Below the pieces are notes generated by a model. That model saw nothing but the letters and a program-made list of their open reading frames with translations. It was not told the origin of the DNA and searched no databases. Positions 1-5,523 of a stretch of 5,616 nucleotides of DNA are shown one piece after another. A program made the position numbers and the translations under genes. Origin of the DNA: Hungatella sp. UBA5982 (lineage in GTDB: Bacteria > Bacillota > Clostridia > Lachnospirales > Lachnospiraceae); the NCBI GenBank assembly GCA_002429965.1, contig DJBG01000048.1, positions 9,082-14,697 of the forward strand, read 5' to 3'. Numbering within the stretch: position 1 is the first letter of the stretch; each line of letters opens with the position of its first letter.

Positions 1-1228
1 GTTCCAGCGCTATTACAAAATGAATGGTAATATAGGCTATTTCCTCCTCAGGAAACACCACATGAAATGCCTCATTCAATATATCTGTCTTTTCATAAAC
101 AACGGAAAAAACTTTCCTGTATTCCTCTTTAATCCTTACCGAGAGAGGATTATTTAAATTTAAACCGAACAGAATCCGATAGACAGACGGCCTTATGTGA
201 TTGCGAAGCTGTTCATATAACAGTCGGTTATTACAAAAATCAACTCCCAACTCCCGCCCTACCGCTTCTATGAATATTTCAACTGCTTCTTTTATATCGT
301 TATCCCCTATATCCGTTTCTTTCATCAGGCTGTCAGGCTGCTGCAGACGCCTGGCCCCTAAAATCTGCACCAGAAAATACTTGCGCTCCTGCGTTGGCAA
401 GCTTATTTCATAACGTTCTTCCAGCTTATCTGCCACCTGATCGCAGACTTCCATCTGAACGCTGCCGTATAAAAAACCCGCGATTTCCCGGCTCACTGAA
501 ACATTGCAGCCACAATCCGCCCTTCTAAGCATGACAGCCAGATACATTGCCAGTTCCAATACCGATTCAGATGAAAATTTGTACTGGAATTTCGCCTCAA
601 TTTCATGAACTATGTGGACAAGACTGGAAAAATCCACATTCCACATTTCTTCCATGTTTCTGATTTTTTCGTTGTACAGAATTTTTGTCCCATCCAACCG
701 AATAATGTCATTAAGATTTCCCATATGAACATTCAGAAAAATATGAATCATGGCACTGCGGATATCCTGTTCTTTTCCCTCCAGGCGCAGTCCCTGCTGC
801 TTTTCATAAACAATGGAAACTCCATATTGGCTCAAAAGCTGGTTCAGTTCTTTCATATCGTTATTTACCGTAGCTTTGCTCACATAGTACTCCGCACAGA
901 TTTCTTTCATCATGACGCACTTAGAGCTTCCCAGAAGCAGATTCCAAATGCGGTATTGACGTTCTTCCGGCGTATTTTCCCAATTCTTTTCCCGCCTGTC
1001 CAAAGCCTTTTCCAATTTCCTGATGTTACTCTTTTCCCCATCCAGGCGTATCCCTTTTCCAGGTATTTTGACAATAGAACACTGATATTCCGAAACATAT
1101 GTTTCCAGCCTCTGCAGTTCATTTCTCACCGTTTTAACTGAAATCTGCAAATATTGTGCAATTTCCGCAGCCGAAACCATTTTTTCATTTTCTATTAAAA
1201 ATTGCAATATCTTTTTCCACTTGTCCAT
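1..1228 (-). CDS. PRD-domain transcriptional regulator (MtlR/LicR-like), 3' end beyond window
   Basis: This reading frame is open from an ATG at 1226-1228 to the left edge (409 codons), so the protein is cut by the window. Residues 1-65 form an HTH_11-type helix-turn-helix (AEIAQYLQISVKTVRNEL at 21-38). A second Mga/HTH-like unit follows at about 90-155 (KEICAEYYVSKATVNNDM). Two PRD domains come next, at about 195-295 and 310-409. PRD2 has both expected histidines, H344 (RNHIRPSVYR) and H403 (YITIHF). The matching PRD1 positions are Tyr229 (or Met228) and Gln288. Members of this family activate PTS sugar operons, and HPr/EII phosphorylation of PRD histidines tunes them; many carry EIIB and EIIA-like domains after PRD2, which would lie off the edge. 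The start is 26 nt after the SIS gene stop with a GAAAGG ribosome site (1236-1241) 7 nt ahead, so the two genes are probably co-transcribed. The family call is secure; the inducer is unknown. Confidence 0.9.
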   Translation of the reverse strand, partial: MDKWKKILQFLIENEKMVSAAEIAQYLQISVKTVRNELQRLETYVSEYQCSIVKIPGKGIRLDGEKSNIRKLEKALDRREKNWENTPEERQYRIWNLLLGSSKCVMMKEICAEYYVSKATVNNDMKELNQLLSQYGVSIVYEKQQGLRLEGKEQDIRSAMIHIFLNVHMGNLNDIIRLDGTKILYNEKIRNMEEMWNVDFSSLVHIVHEIEAKFQYKFSSESVLELAMYLAVMLRRADCGCNVSVSREIAGFLYGSVQMEVCDQVADKLEERYEISLPTQERKYFLVQILGARRLQQPDSLMKETDIGDNDIKEAVEIFIEAVGRELGVDFCNNRLLYEQLRNHIRPSVYRILFGLNLNNPLSVRIKEEYRKVFSVVYEKTDILNEAFHVVFPEEEIAYITIHFVIALE

Positions 1229-1254
1229 ATTAACGCCTTTCAGGAAAACTTTTA

Positions 1255-2322
1255 TCAGTTTCTTGTCGCAACCAGCCTTGTCAGTTCATCATTGGAAGGG
1301 CGGTTCGGGTCATAGCCGATAATCTCCGGCAACGCCGCAGCCAACACCTGAAATACCACCGCCACGTTTAAGGCAGAAGCAGTCAATGGCCTGAAATTCA
1401 CACAGATCTTATTGTCCGCCCTGGGTCCTTCTGCAGCATCGATAATGAGCAGCCGGGCCACTTTTCCTTCCAGATAACGGTTTATCTTCATCATATCGTC
1501 AAAACCGCTTTCTTTGGTAACTATAGTAACCACATTACTCGAAGACCCAATTGTCCGATGTACGCCATGAGAAAATTCTCCTGTCTCACACACGGAAGCC
1601 GGAATGCAAAGGGTTTCCATTAACTTCAGCATTCCCTCTTCCGCAGTACCGTAATTCATACCGCCGCCAATGACAAGAAAGTGCCCGATGATTGCCCAGT
1701 GTTTATTCTTTTCAATCCACGCTTTCGTTTGTTCCACAGTCTCCGGTATGTCCATGACACAGGCTCTGATCTCATTCATATATGCATCAAACGTCTTTTC
1801 GTCCACCTGGCCTTTGGCTCTGCCAATCTCTAAGGCAATCAACCACAAAAGCACCATCGAATTGCTGTAACCCTTTGTTTTGGCATTACAATCCTCCTGC
1901 TCACACAGGAAATTCATATAATAATCACCCAGCTGCTGAATAGGTGTCTGCTCACGCTCCGTCAAAGCCAGAACAGGAATTCCTTTCATTTTTGCAGCTT
2001 TCATGGCATGTATTGTACCATTGCTTGTTCCTGTCTGAGAAATGACGATTGCCAGGGTTTTCTCCGGCGACTTTTCCGTATCTTCCTCATCAAGATATTG
2101 AAAAGGATTTTTTAATACCACCTCCACTTTCGCAAGCTTTTGATACAGTTTACCCGACACAGACGCAATATTGAGAGAACTGCCGGAAGCAATGAAAATA
2201 ACTTTTTGAATCTGTTCCAGGTTGCACCTTGATGCCCATTCTCCAACCTGACCGCTATCCAAAAGCCGCTCCAGCATCTCTTTTTCCTGATCGATATGCC
2301 GCCACATAATACTTTTTTTCAT
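1255..2322 (-). CDS. Double-SIS sugar-phosphate isomerase/deglycase-like protein (GlmS isomerase-domain homologue)
   Basis: This 355-residue cytoplasmic protein matches the isomerase half of GlmS and the AgaS/FrlB/GfrF-type proteins. It has no N-terminal glutaminase domain, so it cannot use glutamine as GlmS does. SIS domain 1 (about 30-165) has the phosphosugar loops ASGSS (45-49) and SQTGTS (95-100). SIS domain 2 (about 200-335) has EEGMLKLMET (228-237) and GEFSHG (248-253). Aligned by spacing to E. coli GlmS, E229, K233, E236 and H252 match E481, K485, E488 and H504; the GlmS Lys603 position is Arg349 in the tail (DELTRLVATRN). A Glu/His pair in this region is the acid-base pair in related Amadori deglycases. 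The likely substrate is a phosphorylated amino sugar or a fructosamine/glucosamine-amino acid 6-phosphate imported by a PTS, but the sequence cannot choose. The start is set by AGGAG at 2331-2335, 8 nt ahead. It is the first gene of an operon with the PRD regulator. Confidence 0.88.
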   Translation of the reverse strand: MKKSIMWRHIDQEKEMLERLLDSGQVGEWASRCNLEQIQKVIFIASGSSLNIASVSGKLYQKLAKVEVVLKNPFQYLDEEDTEKSPEKTLAIVISQTGTSNGTIHAMKAAKMKGIPVLALTEREQTPIQQLGDYYMNFLCEQEDCNAKTKGYSNSMVLLWLIALEIGRAKGQVDEKTFDAYMNEIRACVMDIPETVEQTKAWIEKNKHWAIIGHFLVIGGGMNYGTAEEGMLKLMETLCIPASVCETGEFSHGVHRTIGSSSNVVTIVTKESGFDDMMKINRYLEGKVARLLIIDAAEGPRADNKICVNFRPLTASALNVAVVFQVLAAALPEIIGYDPNRPSNDELTRLVATRN

Positions 2323-2396
2323 AAGCTATGCTCCTATTCATATATTCTAAGGTTTGAGCAGTTGCACTTTAGCTAAAGGTTTTACTTCATTCCCTT
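2323..2396 (-). other. 5' leader of the SIS-PRD operon
   Basis: This is the predicted untranslated leader of about 73 nt between the inferred transcription start (near 2396) and the SIS start codon. It contains the AGGAG ribosome site (2331-2335) and a perfect 12-bp palindrome CTTTAGCTAAAG (2367-2378). I see no T-tract terminator, BglG-type antiterminator target or recognised riboswitch in it, so regulation is more likely at initiation than by attenuation. Confidence 0.5.
2331..2335 (-). promoter_or_regulatory. Ribosome binding site of the SIS gene
   Basis: AGGAG on the minus strand lies 8 nt before the ATG at 2320-2322. It fixes the first Met as the start rather than Met6. Confidence 0.8.
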
Positions 2397-2402
2397 GACC
2401 AA

Positions 2403-2431
2403 ATTATAAAATACACTTCTGATAAAGTAAA
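2403..2431 (-). promoter_or_regulatory. Sigma-A-type promoter of the SIS-PRD operon
   Basis: On the minus strand, the -35 box TTTACT (2426-2431, four of six consensus bases) is followed by a 17-nt spacer and a perfect -10 box TATAAT (2403-2408). Transcription would start near 2396, about 73 nt before the SIS start codon. The weaker -35 fits a promoter that needs an activator. I found this by eye; it has not been scored against the rest of the genome. Confidence 0.7.
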
Positions 2432-2451
2432 ATGATTTAAGGCAGTATTTC

Positions 2452-2469
2452 ATGGCACAGATGTGGTAA
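2452..2469. promoter_or_regulatory. Candidate operator dyad for the PRD regulator
   Basis: The sequence ATGGCACA-GA-TGTGGTAA is a near-symmetric dyad centred about 30 bp upstream of the -35 box, around -56 to -73 from the inferred start. As I recall it, the MtlR operator consensus of Gram-positive bacteria is TTGNCACA-N4-TGTGNCAA. Each half here has one mismatch, but the spacer is 2 rather than 4. A longer repeat, AGGCAG (2440-2445) and CTGCCT (2475-2480), encloses it. The position suits an activator of the operon that encodes the PRD protein. Assignment to that protein is inference. Confidence 0.4.
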
Positions 2470-2513
2470 AAGTTCTGCCTCTAACCAGTTTCCATACCGT
2501 CTTTTCTCGTCGA

Positions 2514-2547
2514 AAAAGGTTATCGACTGACAAATCGATAACCTTTT
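2514..2547 (-). terminator. Rho-independent terminator after the GGDEF/HD-GYP gene
   Basis: This is a perfect 13-bp stem: AAAAGGTTATCGA (2514-2526) pairs with TCGATAACCTTTT (2535-2547) across an 8-nt loop. Read on the minus strand it ends in TTTTT, with the T run partly inside the stem. It lies about 75 nt past the stop codon of the c-di-GMP enzyme gene and before the SIS promoter, separating the two units. The stem is AT-rich, so it may be of moderate strength. Confidence 0.7.
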
Positions 2548-2551
2548 AACC

Positions 2552-2601
2552 CTTCACATCTATATTTTTTTCTTCGCCGGTATTAACAAGCAGATGTGAA
2601 G
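2552..2601. repeat. 10-bp inverted repeat with a 30-nt loop, just after the GGDEF/HD-GYP stop
   Basis: The arms CTTCACATCT (2552-2561) and AGATGTGAAG (2592-2601) are perfectly complementary. It begins 20 nt past the stop codon at 2622 and abuts the terminator-like hairpin. The loop read on the minus strand has a run of seven A. It could be a 3'-UTR stem that stabilises the mRNA or a protein-binding dyad; the long loop makes it a poor terminator on its own. Confidence 0.55.
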
Positions 2602-2621
2602 TAAAGTGCGCCAAGGCGGTG

Positions 2622-5372
2622 CTACTTATCCTCCACCATAATGCTGATAAACAATTCAGCGATTGCCGGATCATACTTTTGTCCGGAAGCCATTGAAATG
2701 GCCTGCAGCGCCTTTTCCATTCCCGCTTTCCGGTCCTTTTCCCGGTTTAAAATCCGTTCATACGCTTCTGCAACAGATAGAATACGTGAAATAAGCGGAA
2801 TCTCCTCTCCCTTTAAGCCCTTGGGATACCCGGAACCATCCCAGCATTCGTGATGTCCGTACACTCCGTTGGCAAGGTCCAGTGTTTCCTGGGACAGATT
2901 GAGGATTCGGTAGCCGATGGCCGGATGCTGCCTCATCATCTCACTTTCAACCTCCGTCAGTTGTTCCGGAGTCTTTTCAAGTATCGACTCACTTAAGGTG
3001 ATCTTACCGATATCGTGGAGATATGCCCCATCCCGCAGCTTCTTAATCTCTGTTTCCGGAAGCTCCATGGCCGTACCGATCTTTTCGCACAGCTTGCTGA
3101 CTTCTTCCGAGTGCATTTTCTCCCATGGACTTTTCATGTGAAGAGAGGTGATGATGCCGTTAATCGCATGAATTCCAAAGTTTATGGAAGAAATGCTCTT
3201 TTCCTTATACATCTCGTTCTCTGCTGTTTCCAGTATCCGCTCAATCTTCTGCCAGTGCTTGATCTTTGTCGCAATTCCCACCGCAACGCTGCATGACACC
3301 ATGTTTACCTTTTCTCCGGCAATCTGATTTTTTATCCCTGCAGCAATGACCTCCGCCTCTTCCCTGGAGGTGCGTGGAAGCAAAACCGTAAATTCATCAC
3401 CGCCGATCCGGGCAGCAACATCCCCTTCCCGGCAGTTATTTTTTAAGACCTTGGCAACTTTAACAATGAATTCATCTCCGGCCGTATGCCCGAATGTATC
3501 ATTGATAAGCTTTAAGCCGTTTAAATCAAGAAAAATCAAAGAAACCGGATGGTTCTGCTGAGTGTCCGCCTGCTTCATCTCCTGCTCAAAACACCTTCGG
3601 TTTACCAGTTCGGTAAGGGGATCATGATAGCTTAAAAAACGGATCTTTTCCTCTCCCTTTTTTCGCTCGGTAATATCGGCAAAGGTTATGACATATCCAA
3701 CATGCTCCCCTTCCCTTAATTGGGGCAGGGCGCGGTACTCCGCATCAAAACAGGTGCCGTCGGCCCGCTTTAGCACGCCGGTCTTTTCCCCTCCGGCCTT
3801 ATCCGAACTGAGAAAATCGGCAAAAAACTGCTTTCCGTTCAAACTTGCCTCCCCAGATTGCCCACCGCAGCCCAAAGCGGACCACATATCGATTCCCAGC
3901 AATTCCTCAGGCTTTGCATAGCCCAGAAGGCGAAGACAGCTTTTGTTGCAAAATGTACAACATCCGTTTAAATCCGTACCAAATATGGCTTCCGCCGCGG
4001 TATCCAGTATGAGTTGAAGCTGGGACTGGCTCTCCTTTAATATTTCATTTGCCTTATTTAACTCCCTGGTCCGCATTTCAACAATGCATTCTAAGTGCTT
4101 GACCATATCAAGCAGATTATCCGCCAGACGGTTAAATACATTGGATATTCTTCCGATTTCGTCATTCCTTACGATCTCCACCCTTTGCCCTAAATTTCCC
4201 GCAGAAATATTTTCCGCAATGGCCAGTAAGCCATTGATTGGCTTATAGAGCCTTCGGATGATCAAGGAAAAGATACCAATTGAAAGAATGCCTGCAATAA
4301 CAGCCAGTTCTGCTGAAACCCCGATATTCCGGTTCAGTTCCGCAGTCAAAAGACTTCCCGGAATTACAGAAATAATGACCCAGTCAAGACCTGTTTTCCG
4401 GTATTTCTGTACGTTCGCATACCAGTCTGCATCTCCAATCTTCAGCGCAAATTCTTCCTCATGGGATTTAAGATACTTCTCATAACTGTTCTTTGCGGCC
4501 GGAAGAGAAAGGCCATTGATGGTATTTCTCATCAGTGCCCCGCCTCTAGCTATGGTATAATTTTCCTCCCCCATGGAATTTGCAATTAAATACCGGGTAC
4601 CTACCTCAATAACAGATACATAACCGTTGGAACCAGCCGCCTCGTTTTTTAAATAATCGCCGATATCGGAAAGAAGTATATGGGCTCCTAAAACGCCCAT
4701 AAGCTTTCCTTCTTCATCATAGACAGGGCATGAAACAGATACTGCCAGATCATTCACGATGAGGTCTTTGTATACAGGAGAAAAGGAAGGTCCCCTCTCT
4801 GTTTTGGCCGCCTGATACCATTCCTGCAGCCTGGGATCAAAGGAGCCGGTGTTTTGTATTAACGCCCCTGCTGTTAAATCCGCATTTACAGCGTAATGCA
4901 AGCTTTCTCCTCCAGTTTCATCATTGTTCTTTATGAGTTCAAGTTCCCCCTTTTTATTTCTGAGGGCTCCATAGTATTCTCCATCAACCGATGCATAAAC
5001 AAAACTGTAAATCTCTTTCTCATAAGAATTTAAAATGCCAAGAAAAAAAGAGTTGCGGCTCTTTTCATCAATAAAATTAATGGTTTTATTTTCAATCAGT
5101 TTTTTTCCTAGTTCATTTGCCGTAACTGGAACCCTGAAAAATGAATTCACCTTTTCAATCGTATCATGGTTCATCTTTTCAGACATCCCGGCAGTCTCTT
5201 TGGTTATGGAAGATTGCCAATTGTTCAACACAAGTTTTTCAATAGTTACAAGGGACAAAAGGAACAGACAGATAAATGTGACGATTGTCACATTTTGAAT
5301 CGACATGCATTTTCGTGGTCTTCGTAATCTCATCTTCCTGATCGCTTCGGTTAAACATACCCTTTCCTGCAT
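2622..5372 (-). CDS. Membrane dCache-HAMP-PAS-GGDEF-HD-GYP cyclic-di-GMP enzyme
   Basis: This 916-residue sensor enzyme for cyclic di-GMP has TM1 at about 28-50, an extracellular dCache domain at about 52-345 (DPRLQEWYQAA at 179-189, GVLGAH at 226-231), TM2 at about 351-373, HAMP at about 374-425, a coiled coil at about 420-455, PAS at about 448-570, GGDEF at about 577-733 and HD-GYP at about 742-913. The GGDEF domain has metal Asp616, N624-D625, an intact GGDEF at 657-661 and a product-inhibition I-site RxxD (R648, D651), so diguanylate cyclase activity is expected. The HD-GYP domain has H754, H785-D786, H816, H840-H841 and GYP 848-850, so it should hydrolyse c-di-GMP; the usual Asp of the VAD motif is Glu869. 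The ATG at 5370-5372 is chosen because AGAGG (5381-5385) sits 8 nt ahead. The gene has its own promoter and terminator and looks monocistronic. Ligand and net activity cannot be read from sequence. Confidence 0.95.
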   Translation of the reverse strand: MQERVCLTEAIRKMRLRRPRKCMSIQNVTIVTFICLFLLSLVTIEKLVLNNWQSSITKETAGMSEKMNHDTIEKVNSFFRVPVTANELGKKLIENKTINFIDEKSRNSFFLGILNSYEKEIYSFVYASVDGEYYGALRNKKGELELIKNNDETGGESLHYAVNADLTAGALIQNTGSFDPRLQEWYQAAKTERGPSFSPVYKDLIVNDLAVSVSCPVYDEEGKLMGVLGAHILLSDIGDYLKNEAAGSNGYVSVIEVGTRYLIANSMGEENYTIARGGALMRNTINGLSLPAAKNSYEKYLKSHEEEFALKIGDADWYANVQKYRKTGLDWVIISVIPGSLLTAELNRNIGVSAELAVIAGILSIGIFSLIIRRLYKPINGLLAIAENISAGNLGQRVEIVRNDEIGRISNVFNRLADNLLDMVKHLECIVEMRTRELNKANEILKESQSQLQLILDTAAEAIFGTDLNGCCTFCNKSCLRLLGYAKPEELLGIDMWSALGCGGQSGEASLNGKQFFADFLSSDKAGGEKTGVLKRADGTCFDAEYRALPQLREGEHVGYVITFADITERKKGEEKIRFLSYHDPLTELVNRRCFEQEMKQADTQQNHPVSLIFLDLNGLKLINDTFGHTAGDEFIVKVAKVLKNNCREGDVAARIGGDEFTVLLPRTSREEAEVIAAGIKNQIAGEKVNMVSCSVAVGIATKIKHWQKIERILETAENEMYKEKSISSINFGIHAINGIITSLHMKSPWEKMHSEEVSKLCEKIGTAMELPETEIKKLRDGAYLHDIGKITLSESILEKTPEQLTEVESEMMRQHPAIGYRILNLSQETLDLANGVYGHHECWDGSGYPKGLKGEEIPLISRILSVAEAYERILNREKDRKAGMEKALQAISMASGQKYDPAIAELFISIMVEDK

Positions 5373-5380
5373 GGCTCATA

Positions 5381-5385
5381 CCTCT
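5381..5385 (-). promoter_or_regulatory. Ribosome binding site of the GGDEF/HD-GYP gene
   Basis: AGAGG on the minus strand lies 8 nt before the ATG at 5370-5372, which favours this start over the in-frame Met14 and Met23. Confidence 0.7.
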
Positions 5386-5415
5386 ATTACATGCTGGCTG
5401 GCCCCGCATAAATTA

Positions 5416-5444
5416 AGTATAACTATTTCTTATGCAAAGTTCAA
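5416..5444 (-). promoter_or_regulatory. Sigma-A-type promoter of the GGDEF/HD-GYP gene
   Basis: On the minus strand, -35 TTGAAC (5439-5444, four of six consensus bases) is followed by a 17-nt spacer and -10 TATACT (5416-5421, five of six). Transcription would start near 5409, giving a leader of about 37 nt. That is too short for a c-di-GMP riboswitch. Confidence 0.65.
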
Positions 5445-5460
5445 CCTGAAAATCTTTGCA
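5433..5460. promoter_or_regulatory. Inverted repeat overlapping the -35 box, candidate operator
   Basis: The arms TGCAAAG (5433-5439) and CTTTGCA (5454-5460) are perfect complements separated by 14 nt. They bracket and partly overlap the -35 hexamer, so a bound dimer would block RNA polymerase. No gene in the window is an obvious candidate for the binding protein. Confidence 0.45.
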
Positions 5461-5462
5461 AG

Positions 5463-5514
5463 CAAAATAATCCAAATCCCTTATAATTTACTGCTAGGGA
5501 TTTGGATTATTTTG
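5463..5514 (-). terminator. Strong hairpin terminator after the CAP-domain gene, possibly bidirectional
   Basis: A perfect 19-bp stem (5463-5481 with 5496-5514) encloses a 14-nt loop. Near the stem end the sequence is TTATTTTG on either strand, so it could act in both directions. It starts 9 bp past the TAA of the CAP-domain gene and ends just before the next promoter, insulating the c-di-GMP gene from read-through. Confidence 0.8.
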
Positions 5515-5523
5515 ATCAGTCAA

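Noticed and set aside
605..1141. A 178-codon plus-strand open frame
   Set aside because: It lies wholly antisense to the PRD regulator, whose domains are clear. The peptide is rich in Phe, His and Ile with no recognisable domain, as expected of a complement-frame shadow.
2323..2400. A BglG-type antiterminator/terminator or T-box in the SIS leader
   Set aside because: There is no terminator hairpin with a T run, and the regulator has DNA-binding HTH domains rather than an RNA-binding CAT domain.
5330..5380. Alternative starts at Met14 or Met23, or the out-of-frame ATG just upstream, for the c-di-GMP enzyme gene
   Set aside because: Met14 has its purine stretch too close (2 nt) and Met23 has none. 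The upstream ATG at 5377-5379 is in another frame. AGAGG at 8 nt supports the chosen ATG.
5373..5415. A cyclic-di-GMP riboswitch in the leader of the c-di-GMP enzyme gene
   Set aside because: The predicted leader is about 37 nt, and I see no GEMM-type core or expression platform.
5463..5514. The long inverted repeat as an insertion-sequence end or phage attachment site
   Set aside because: It is a compact single stem-loop placed 9 bp after a stop codon, with no transposase, integrase or target duplication nearby. A terminator explains it fully.
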